The notes under the pieces are model-generated. The model ran no database searches. It saw only the letters and a program-made list of their open reading frames with translations, and was not told the DNA's origin. From contig RPFO01000972.1 of NCBI GenBank assembly GCA_009746045.1, positions 510,624-574,623 of the forward strand: DNA of 64,000 nt. The letters run 5' to 3'. The DNA is from Mesostigma viride (taxonomy: Eukaryota > Streptophyta > Mesostigmatophyceae > Mesostigmatales > Mesostigmataceae). A program made the translations under genes and the position numbers. Of this stretch, positions 1-8,087 are shown one piece after another; within the stretch, counting starts at the first letter, position 1; the number at the start of each line of letters is the position of its first letter.

Positions 1-222
1 TTTCTTTTAAAATAGAATACATGGTCTGTAATGGACCTGTCAACCTTGTGTAGTCAACAGCATGAACCCCAGCCAAAACCTGGCTGTATCCTGATTAAAA
101 TCAGAGTGAGTGTACCATGGTCCATGAGCCTTAGTACAGACTAAAATACAGGTATTATGCCAGTCACAATGCTGACACTACCACACAATCTGCTCTCCAA
201 TGCCCTATAACCATGCACCAGC
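1..222. other. Left-edge stretch without a gene
   Basis: This lies downstream of the RNase H end of the minus-strand copia-type element and is probably its 3' untranslated region or LTR. I found no second copy of it near the other end of the element, so no LTR can be named. Confidence 0.3.
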
Positions 223-3200
223 TTAGACAGCTTGCTGAGATGGGTCCATCAGAGACTGAAGAACCTTGTATTGCACTGCTGCCTTCTGCACTAGCTTGGT
301 CAAAGCATCAGCAGGATTGTCAACCCCAGGGATATGCTCAATATTGGCCAAGGAGGACAACTCCTTAAGAAGGAGATAATCCAAGTCCCTACTTCTGGCC
401 ATCTGCCTGTGCACAAACTGCACCATCCCCATGGAGTCTGTTTTTAGAAGAGTGGTAACCTGAAGTGGCCAAGGAGTGTTAGAAGTCATCTGATGAAGCA
501 ACTCCTTCAGATAAAGGCTTGTGTGAATGCCTTCACAAATAGCCCTGCATTCTGCCACATCACTGCTGACAGCCACCCGTTTGTGCAGGCGACTAAACCA
601 GCTCACCAAACTCCCCAGGCCTTCCTGTCTGAGCACAAAGAGCCCTGCAGCCCTGCCCCTGACCTTGGAGACCTGCCTGCTGTCCATTGAGCTATCCACA
701 TACAGCTCCATGCAAATGGGTTGTGATAAATCCACTGCAGACAACAGAATGCCAGATGAAGCCCTGACCTGATCAGCCACCTTGGCAGACCCTAGCTCCA
801 CCAGCATGTCATCAGGCAACCTGGCTATGACCATAAGGTCTGGCCTGGAAATGCCTGCCACCCAAGCAACCATGCCCCTCACCATGGGACACAGTGCCTG
901 TGTGATGGTTGGAGGAAGCTTGCTAATGAGGGTCTCTTGATAGTCATTGCCCCCCACCAGCAGCATACGCCACTCCCCCCTTCTTCACCAGTGTGGCCTC
1001 CATGCCCACAAACAGCAGAGGCTCATTCTCCACCTGCCATTGCTCCCTACCCAGAGGAAACTTGGACTTAATGATGGAGATCAGCTCCTTAAGCCACGAC
1101 GTGGGAGCTATCAGATGTAGGTCATCCCCGTGCAGCGAAGCATACACTGGCAGGCCTTCCCATTGCCCCAGAAACAGACAGGGGTCTACAGGAGAGACCT
1201 TCAAGTTGCAATGCTCCTTCAGGAAACGGTTGAGAGTCTCCCTCCAGATTATTGGACTTGACCTCAGGCCCTCCAGGCCCTTGAGGATTTTAAGGAACTC
1301 CGTGTGGATGTCCCTTTTCCATACAGCAGGCACCCTAACATAGAAAGGCGTCTTGCCCTCCCACTTTTCCTGTGCCACATCTGCATCACCCTCCAGAAAT
1401 GCCCTCTTGAAGTCTATCACCACTGAGCCATAGTCCAAGCCCTTGTTGAGAAGGCCTAGAAAGACACACAGCAGCAGCCTCCAAGTATCATGCAGCATGC
1501 CAGGGGTATACAACTCCTCAGCAGTGCACTCACCAGTACCCTTGAACTCATTCAGCACTGGCCTGACATGTGGTACCTTGACCCCGTCCACCTCCTTCAT
1601 CTTGATGACAAACTTGAGCTTGAGTAGACGTCGTGCAGGAGGCAGGTCATTGACAGGTTCCACGCATTTCTTGGAGATCCAGTCCTCCCCAGATTTAATC
1701 AGACCCAGTGTGACCTGGGGACACATAATGGGAGAGGACATGAGCTTCACCAGGCCTTGGTAGTTGATAGGGCTGTGTCCAGCAAGTGAGTGAGGACCAA
1801 TGCCCAAACTGCTTGGATGACTAGCAGCTGGCAGTATGAGGTCATCAACCAAGGGCTCCTGCCCCTGGCACACTTGCACACGCTTAACCGTCCTGGTTAC
1901 TGCACGTGATAGGTGAGTGGTCCTGAAATTAATCAGTGGGACCTGACCAGCCCCTTCCTTAGTCAGGAGAGAGGACGTGATCACTACCCATCCTGGCATA
2001 GGAAATTCTGCCCCAGAAGAGCAGGTCCTTGATAGCCCTCCAAGACACAAAAAGCAGTGTCCTGTCCAAGGATAGGAATGAATACCTCACCCAGTACCTT
2101 CACGTGTACCCCGCCACTGAAGTCAGACACAAACTGATAGCTGGGTTCAGACATGCTGTACCCTGCTGCAGCCCTGGTCCCAATGATGGAACCTGAGAAT
2201 TAGTGTCTACCTCTAAGGCAGTGTCCAGCCCCAGATTGCCATGCCACCTGAGCTTGGCTACCTTGGGCTGCTTCTTGGCCCTTTGTAGAGCCCCAATCAA
2301 TCCAGCCAAACTTGTCCCCCTGGGCTTGGTTAGTGCCTTGGGCTTGACAGTTGACTCCCCAGCTGTTGACCTTGCAGCCTGTTCAACAAGTACCTCTGCA
2401 ACCTGGCCAGGGCTGACAGATTCCCCTGCAACAGATGTGGTCGTTGCGTCAGTGATGTCACCTGGGACCTGAAAATCCTGCAGATCCTGTGAGCCTTGTG
2501 CCTGACTGCCCTCATTCATCAGGTTAGGCTTGACATATGACCAACTCAGCCGGTGTACATGCTTTGGTTCGTCCTCCATGCTGACCAAGCATGCGTGGCT
2601 AGCTTCATCAACCTGGGTAACCACCCCAGGACTCCAGCTACCACGTTTGCCATAAAGGCTAGGTTCCTTCCAAGCTAGGACCTTCTGACCCACTTGTGGC
2701 TCCAGCATCTTCCAACCCCGGTCCTTCTCCCTCAGCTTGGCAAAGGTGACATGTGCAGCATGTTTCCAGCCCTCCAGCACATGTGGTGGGCACAGGCCAT
2801 GATATAGACCCATTGGGCTGACAGCAACTCCATCATAGTAGAAGTTAACCCTGCTGTTCAGCTGCTGCTCCACGTTCCTCAGCCATGCACTCCTGACAAG
2901 TGCAGGTGCAGACAAGGGTACCCAGTCTTCAGAGATGATCAATTTCTTGACCTCCTGGATTGCCCTCTCGATAGCACCCTGCTGCCCATGAGCCTCCCTA
3001 GGTGTAACCAGCAACTCAGGAAGGGTAGGATCACCCTTGAGATGCTGAAACTGCATGTCCACCTGGATCCTTGTGGTAGGAAACTTGGCTCTTACATTCT
3101 GCAGGGCAGCCAGCAAGTACCTGTTCTTCATAGAAGGTAAATGCTCCAGCACCTTGTATTTCGTGTACCTGTCCACGCACACCAACAGTTGCATGCCCCT

Positions 3201-3704
3201 GATGTGTTGGATATCACACTGCAGATCACCAATGCTCTGAGGTAGAGCTTTGGCATGTGATTTCCTGGGCTTGTTGGAGGACAACTGGCACTTACACCGT
3301 GAGGCAGCTTGCTGACACGCCTTAAGAAGGGGTGCCCTGCCCATACGGAAGGCAAAGTTGTTTGACAGAGAAGTGGCATGCCCAAACATGTTGTGGATTC
3401 GGGCACCCAACTCCTGGTACACAGAGGAAGCAGTCCCTGGCACAGTCAGGACTGTGCTGTCAGGTTGTCCAGCATCACCATGCTGACTTCCATCCTGTTC
3501 TGACTCAGAGCCTGAGTCACCCTGCTCATGCCCAACACCTGGACCGCCAGCAGGGACCACATGCATACCACCAGAGGCCTTCACACCCCTCTGTGGTTGT
3601 ACATTGGTTTCTCTCAAAATGAGAGGTCCACCCTCGTGCCCAGCACGAGGATGCATAGGGTCAGACATTCTTACAGCTGCATCAGCTGTCAAGGACGTCT
3701 TCAT
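223..3704 (-). pseudogene. pol: Copia-type pol of element 1 (IN, PR-like, RT, RNase H), frameshifted
   Basis: Three open segments follow one another. The first (3704-2100) holds a His-x4-His plus Cys-x-Cys finger and an integrase core with the motifs VDMQF and GAIERA. It then enters a retropepsin-like segment with VDTNSQV where the other elements have VDTQA, and the frame breaks near 2130. The second (2050-944) is the reverse transcriptase: the first catalytic block reads VIDFKRAFLEGD and the second reads LHGDDL, where copia elements normally have YVDD. The third (966-223) is RNase H, with YVDSSMDSR, AECRAI, KTDSMG and NPADALTK in order. The finger is Cys-x-Cys rather than Cys-x2-Cys, which may be decay. 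Family recognition is firm. Confidence 0.85.
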
Positions 3705-3845
3705 AGGAACCTGTACCTCTCCAGGTGACCTGGGGCCACACTGAACCTGGAGATCACCCTCTTGTTGCCCAGATATAAAATCTGCATTGGAGCACCTGGC
3801 CTCCCCCTTGGGTGAATTAAGGTGTGTAGGGGTTGCCTCAGACAG

Positions 3846-4961
3846 TCACTGCTCCTTGTTGTCTTCTTGCTGACTGCCCTTTGAAGGCTGGCCTGCCTGG
3901 GACTTGTTGTTGTTCTTCTTGTTGTTGTTGTTATTCTTGTTGCTGCCCTGGCCCTGGGACTTCTTGAAGCTGGGACACTCCTTCTTGATGTGCCCCCACC
4001 CCTTGCACAGGTAGCATTGTATCTTGGACTTGCCCTGGCCACTGCCCCCATTGTCAGACGCGTTGCCCTGCTTGGGCTGACCACCCACCCGCCTGAACAC
4101 CGACTTGGAGTGTGACCTCCTGTCAGAATCAGGTGAATGATCTCCCTTGCGCTTGTGATGGTTGCCCCTACGCCCTCCTTGGCTTCGGTCAGCCTCAGAC
4201 GTCTTGGAGCCACCCTGGGTACGCCCGCCTGCCTGGGTAGCCTTCACTGCTGGCACTCCACCCTCAAACAGCTCCTCTGCCTCGAGAGCTTGTTTAATGA
4301 TGACCTTGTAGGCCTTCAGGGTAGAGTGTGGGGCACACATGACTTTTAAGGAGCCACGTGTCGCCTTATCCAGCCCAGAAACCTTGAGCCAGTTGGTTAG
4401 GGCTATGTTATCAGCGACATTAAAGCCGTGAGCCCTGCCCTCCTCAACCATCTTACAATAGTTGAGAAAGTTCTGGATCAGGTCCCCCTTGACCTCCCAC
4501 CCTTGGTACTTGTCCTGCCAATGGATGCCGACCTTCTTTCGTTGGTCCTCCAGCAGCTCCTTCAGCTCAGCCACGTACAGTGCCCAGGCCTTATTGGCCT
4601 TTTTGCACTCCCTGGTTAGGTCCTTAATCTGGTCAGTACACTTGCCAAAAGTGCTACTGCCTATCCAGATTTGATAGTAATTTGTACCACCGTACAAGCT
4701 AGGGAACCCTTCCAATCCCTCCACAAACTCTTCAGCCTGCTTAGGCTTGGAGTCTGAGGTTACAGGCTGCAACTGATTGACAATTAAAAGACCCTGTGTG
4801 GTAAGATCAAAGCCATGAATAGCTTGTGCATTATTATTATTGTGAGGAAGGTTGGTAATCTCTCCGGTAAGCCCCACGTCATCTACGTGAGCGGTTCCAC
4901 TACCAGCACCCCCATTATTATTCCCACTGGCTGGACCCTTGCTACGGCGTCCCTCAGCCAT
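3846..4961 (-). CDS. gag: Gag polyprotein of copia-type element 1
   Basis: The frame is open for 371 residues. The N-terminus is Gly/Asn-rich. The middle is helical and Lys/Glu-rich, as expected of a capsid-like region. Near residues 316-329 there is a canonical CCHC knuckle (CYLCKGWGHIKKEC), which binds nucleic acid in retroelement nucleocapsids. The tail is Asn/Lys/Gln low-complexity. The start ATG at 4961 opens MAEGRRSKG. Pol follows on the same strand in another frame. No protease motif lies in this gag or in the stretch leading to the integrase finger. The intact frame in a copy with broken pol suggests decay is recent or that pol carries assembly indels. Confidence 0.8.
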   Translation of the reverse strand: MAEGRRSKGPASGNNNGGAGSGTAHVDDVGLTGEITNLPHNNNNAQAIHGFDLTTQGLLIVNQLQPVTSDSKPKQAEEFVEGLEGFPSLYGGTNYYQIWIGSSTFGKCTDQIKDLTRECKKANKAWALYVAELKELLEDQRKKVGIHWQDKYQGWEVKGDLIQNFLNYCKMVEEGRAHGFNVADNIALTNWLKVSGLDKATRGSLKVMCAPHSTLKAYKVIIKQALEAEELFEGGVPAVKATQAGGRTQGGSKTSEADRSQGGRRGNHHKRKGDHSPDSDRRSHSKSVFRRVGGQPKQGNASDNGGSGQGKSKIQCYLCKGWGHIKKECPSFKKSQGQGSNKNNNNNKKNNNKSQAGQPSKGSQQEDNKEQ

Positions 4962-5130
4962 CCTGCACTACCAGCTATTCAAAGAACACCTTAACAAAGC
5001 AGCAGAAAATATGTACAAAATTTTTGTGTCGCCACTGCCGCCTGCGCCGGTGTCGCTGCCGCCCCGCGAATTGCCGCTGAAAATTCGACAAAAAAATGTC
5101 GACGAGTACTGCAGAAGAAAATTAGGCCGA

Positions 5131-5904
5131 CTAGTAGTCAAGGCCCCTGAAGTCGCAGTACGTGTATACGAACTCACGATCCTCCATATCCAGCTCCGGA
5201 CCTGCACCGGTATGAATTAAAACCGGCGTGCTCCCCGCCGCGTAAGTTGCGACGCGCCGACGCGCGACGAGGCGCAGAGGATGTGTAAAGATCGTCAATA
5301 ATTCCCACCCCGCGGGAATCCACTCTCGCACAGAGGCGAGAAATGCCACCAGGTTAATTAAAACCTGGCGCTCGCGACTGCGTACGCCGCGAGTGAGCAG
5401 CGATAACAGCGCGAGATCCTGAAACAAATTTGTCGACACCGCCGGCGCGCCCCCCGTGCGTAGCGATGCCCAGTTTTGCAGGTTTCTCTGGTAACCGGTG
5501 AGTGAAGAGAGGACGTTGTCCAACTCCTCAATGGCAGTCGTGACTTCGGTCACCGACCGCAAACCTCCCCGCACCTGGACCGTAAATGTCGATAAAATGT
5601 TTCGAATCTGGTCCAACAGGTTGCGGATTGCCGGCACCAGTGCTGGCAAATCGGGGTCCTCGGGGTTATCCCCGAGCAATGCGTGAGCTGCACGCTGCTG
5701 ACGATGAAGCTCGTCGAGCGAGACCGTTACTTCGTCGAGCAATTGCTGCCACGACGGCACCGTCGGTCTTGACGAAGAACCAGCCGGCGGAGCGGCTATT
5801 TCCTCATCGTCCGGAATCCGAAATTCTTCCGAATTTGGCATCTTTTTGACAGAGCGTGCGTGTAATACGAGTTGTGAGGGTAAGAATGCCACGAATTCCG
5901 CCAT
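5131..5904 (-). CDS. Unassigned 257-residue helical protein
   Basis: I do not recognise a family. The frame starts MAEFVAFLPSQ at 5904; a second ATG (MPNSEEF) lies 21 residues in. It ends 170 bp upstream of the gag start of element 1 on the same strand. The N-terminal third is acidic and proline-containing. The middle is rich in amphipathic helix with heptad-like Leu spacing (LLDEVTVSLDEL, IRNLLDQIRNILSTF), and a Leu/Arg-rich stretch follows. Its bases are much richer in CG than those of the adjacent gag. It could be a host gene, an extra frame of element 1, or a gag-like protein of another element. Length, an ATG start and non-random composition argue that it is coding. Confidence 0.45.
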   Translation of the reverse strand: MAEFVAFLPSQLVLHARSVKKMPNSEEFRIPDDEEIAAPPAGSSSRPTVPSWQQLLDEVTVSLDELHRQQRAAHALLGDNPEDPDLPALVPAIRNLLDQIRNILSTFTVQVRGGLRSVTEVTTAIEELDNVLSSLTGYQRNLQNWASLRTGGAPAVSTNLFQDLALLSLLTRGVRSRERQVLINLVAFLASVREWIPAGWELLTIFTHPLRLVARRRVATYAAGSTPVLIHTGAGPELDMEDREFVYTYCDFRGLDY

Positions 5905-6560
5905 GGTTCTTGCAGGAAGTTGCCTTTATTAATAACAGGAAACACAGACGTAAGTCACGTCACTTCCAAGACTGCACGCAGCACAGACGACAGGGTCGCA
6001 GTGCCAAGAGAACGTGCACGCAAGAACTAGCGTCCCGGTGTGACCAAGTCACTCATATAGCTTGCTAGGGACGCGTCCAAGTATTCAGCTGCACTGTCAC
6101 AGCTGAACTGTCAATCAATTGATTACACAGACTCTGGCACGCCTTTGGCGCGCAGATCTATCAATTGTCCATACGGCTAGTCCTGTGGACCTATCCGTAC
6201 ACTAGTCAGCATCAATTGTCTCATAGGTCCTGGCGCGCTACAGTGCGCCTACCTATCAATTGACCATCAAGTCCTGTACAAGTCCTGTCAACGTCCTGCG
6301 GACTATCAAAGTGACACTTGTACATCCTGTGTCCGTACGCGCCCACAGTGGCGCGCCGGGTACTGTCGGCACAGCCTAGGAAACGTCATAACTTTTACGT
6401 TCCTTAACCAAATGAGGCGTTCAAGGTGCCGTTGGAAAGAGCGTAACAATCTCTATCCATCTAACGTAAATCCTTTACGTTAACTGATACCCCTTCTTTT
6501 GCTCAATGCGTCACGCTGAACCGGGCCGTCGTAGAGCCTGACGTCGTTCCTAAAAGCAAC
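5905..6560. promoter_or_regulatory. Intergenic stretch with four spaced ATCAATTG sites
   Basis: The stretch lies between the 257-residue minus-strand frame and the plus-strand copia-type element. The octamer ATCAATTG occurs at 6114, 6160, 6211 and 6255, 44-51 bp apart, interleaved with GGCGCGC words. A promoter or LTR-like control region of element 2 is possible, but no matching copy is seen 3' of that element. Confidence 0.3.
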
Positions 6561-8087
6561 GTGACTGCATCCTCTGTCTCATTCCGTGATGTGCTCACGC
6601 AATCCGTTGATGCTGCTCTGGCTCTGTCGCGCCAGGATCACGTGCTTCCTGAGCACGGGTCTACAATGCGTGACCTAAGCAATGTGGTGTCTTCTAGGTC
6701 GGGTGTGTACAATGCCGAGCGACCAAGCACTACTGCAGCACCCCAGCTAGATACTGGGGCGGTTGGGCCTATGAGGAATGTTGTGACAGTGCAAGAGAAT
6801 GCTGGGCGGGCAGATGTTCTCGGTACACACCACCCTAGTGTGGATCTTCACATTGGCAAGGTGCTCACACGGGCGGCCTTTCGTGCAGCCTCTGAAGCTG
6901 CCCAGTTAGCCAATGTCACTACCCCAGTAGTCACCCCACCTGTTGAGAATCCTGACAATGCCACTGCACCTCAGGCTGTCACCCTGAAACTGTTAGCATA
7001 CCAGATGCACCGTGCGTACGGGCATGAGGCCCAAGCCGAGGTAGAGGGGGCACACATGTTAGGGGCACCTTTATACAACGAGCTGAAGAATGTGCGTGCT
7101 CAGTGTCCTGCCTGCATCAAGATCAGGAAGAAGTCGCGTAGGCGTCATGCCAAGACTCCACCCTTGGAGCGAGGGTACCTTGTGGGGGATGTCATGCACA
7201 TGGAAGGGGGGGACACCTATTTCATAGTCAAGGATAGGTTCAGCAAGGCCACCTACATTGAGCCGCTGCCTCACATGTTTGAGGCTGACCTGCACAGGGC
7301 TATCAAGATCAGCCTGGCTTTCTTTCATCCCGTAGTGGAGCTCATGCTAGACCAGCAGTTCCGCTGTGTGCAAGGTTTGCCGGGGATGGAGGCCGTGGTC
7401 ATCGTGGGGTGTGAGGATCACGGCAATATGGGCATGATAGATCGCACTGTAAGCTATGTCAAGACTGTGGCAGCCAAGCGACAGGATAACCCACATGGCA
7501 AATCCTACGCGGTCAAGACGGCGTGGTGCAAGGAGCTCATGCATGTGTGCAACCATAGGCACGTGCTTGATGTCAAGGGCTTTGGGCTAGTCACGCCTCG
7601 GGGGCTGTCAGCGGGCACCTACTCACCCGAGGTAGTAGAGGCATACCAACAGCATCTACAGGATACCGCCGCCAAGCTGCGGCTCAAGGATGCCACGCTG
7701 CCTGATTTGTCTAGCGCTTTTGAGGTCGGGCAGTTGGTCATGTTCCACAAGGAGAGCTCGCCCAGCGGCAAACGGGGCACCATGCAGGGGCCTGGGGCCA
7801 TCACAAAGTTAGACTGGCCGCTGCGGGTCATAGACATAGAGTGGAATGGTCGGGTGTATAGGGTACCATGGGCATCGGTGGCAGGCTATAAGCAAGGGGA
7901 TAGCATGGAGAGTGAGCTGGCAGCCAACAGGGCACTGGGGTGGGTAGTGAAGGATAATGCGCCTGTCGTAGCATCTGAGGTGGTACCCCACGGGTCGCTC
8001 CCAGGGGCAGACACAGCTACACCCCCCCCTCCCCTGGGCCCCAATATGACCCCGTGGATGGGTGGGATGAGGATGGGGTGGGTTTGA
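6561..8087 (+). CDS. pol: Integrase polyprotein of copia-type element 2
   Basis: The frame is 508 residues. Residues 1-140 are unassigned. The HHCC zinc finger (H150, H155, C182, C185) is the GAG-pre-integrase module. The integrase core follows with D210 (GDVMH) and D264 (MLDQQF). The third acidic position reads MIDRT, so Asp (D294) stands where elements 1 and 3 have Glu (IER). The C-terminal part resembles the beta-rich DNA-binding region (VGQLVMFHKE, then a GPG turn). Integrase inserts the cDNA. The start is the first ATG in the frame; an earlier frame joined by shifting cannot be excluded. The end overlaps the next frame just after a run of eight C. Confidence 0.8.
   Translation: MTASSVSFRDVLTQSVDAALALSRQDHVLPEHGSTMRDLSNVVSSRSGVYNAERPSTTAAPQLDTGAVGPMRNVVTVQENAGRADVLGTHHPSVDLHIGKVLTRAAFRAASEAAQLANVTTPVVTPPVENPDNATAPQAVTLKLLAYQMHRAYGHEAQAEVEGAHMLGAPLYNELKNVRAQCPACIKIRKKSRRRHAKTPPLERGYLVGDVMHMEGGDTYFIVKDRFSKATYIEPLPHMFEADLHRAIKISLAFFHPVVELMLDQQFRCVQGLPGMEAVVIVGCEDHGNMGMIDRTVSYVKTVAAKRQDNPHGKSYAVKTAWCKELMHVCNHRHVLDVKGFGLVTPRGLSAGTYSPEVVEAYQQHLQDTAAKLRLKDATLPDLSSAFEVGQLVMFHKESSPSGKRGTMQGPGAITKLDWPLRVIDIEWNGRVYRVPWASVAGYKQGDSMESELAANRALGWVVKDNAPVVASEVVPHGSLPGADTATPPPPLGPNMTPWMGGMRMGWV

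Larger units (their letters stand above)
223..4961 (-). mobile_element. Decayed copia-type LTR retrotransposon 1 (gag and pol)
   Basis: On the minus strand the order is gag with a CCHC knuckle, HHCC zinc finger, integrase core, a retropepsin-like segment, reverse transcriptase and copia-type RNase H. Gag is open but pol is broken by at least two frame changes, near 2130 and 960, so this copy is not autonomous. No LTR pair is visible: one LTR may lie left of the window, and the 5' one is not recognisable near 4962-5130. The element shares its domain order and the HGDD motif with the two other copia-type elements in this window, so all three belong to one broader lineage, although their protein sequences have diverged widely. 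Confidence 0.85.
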
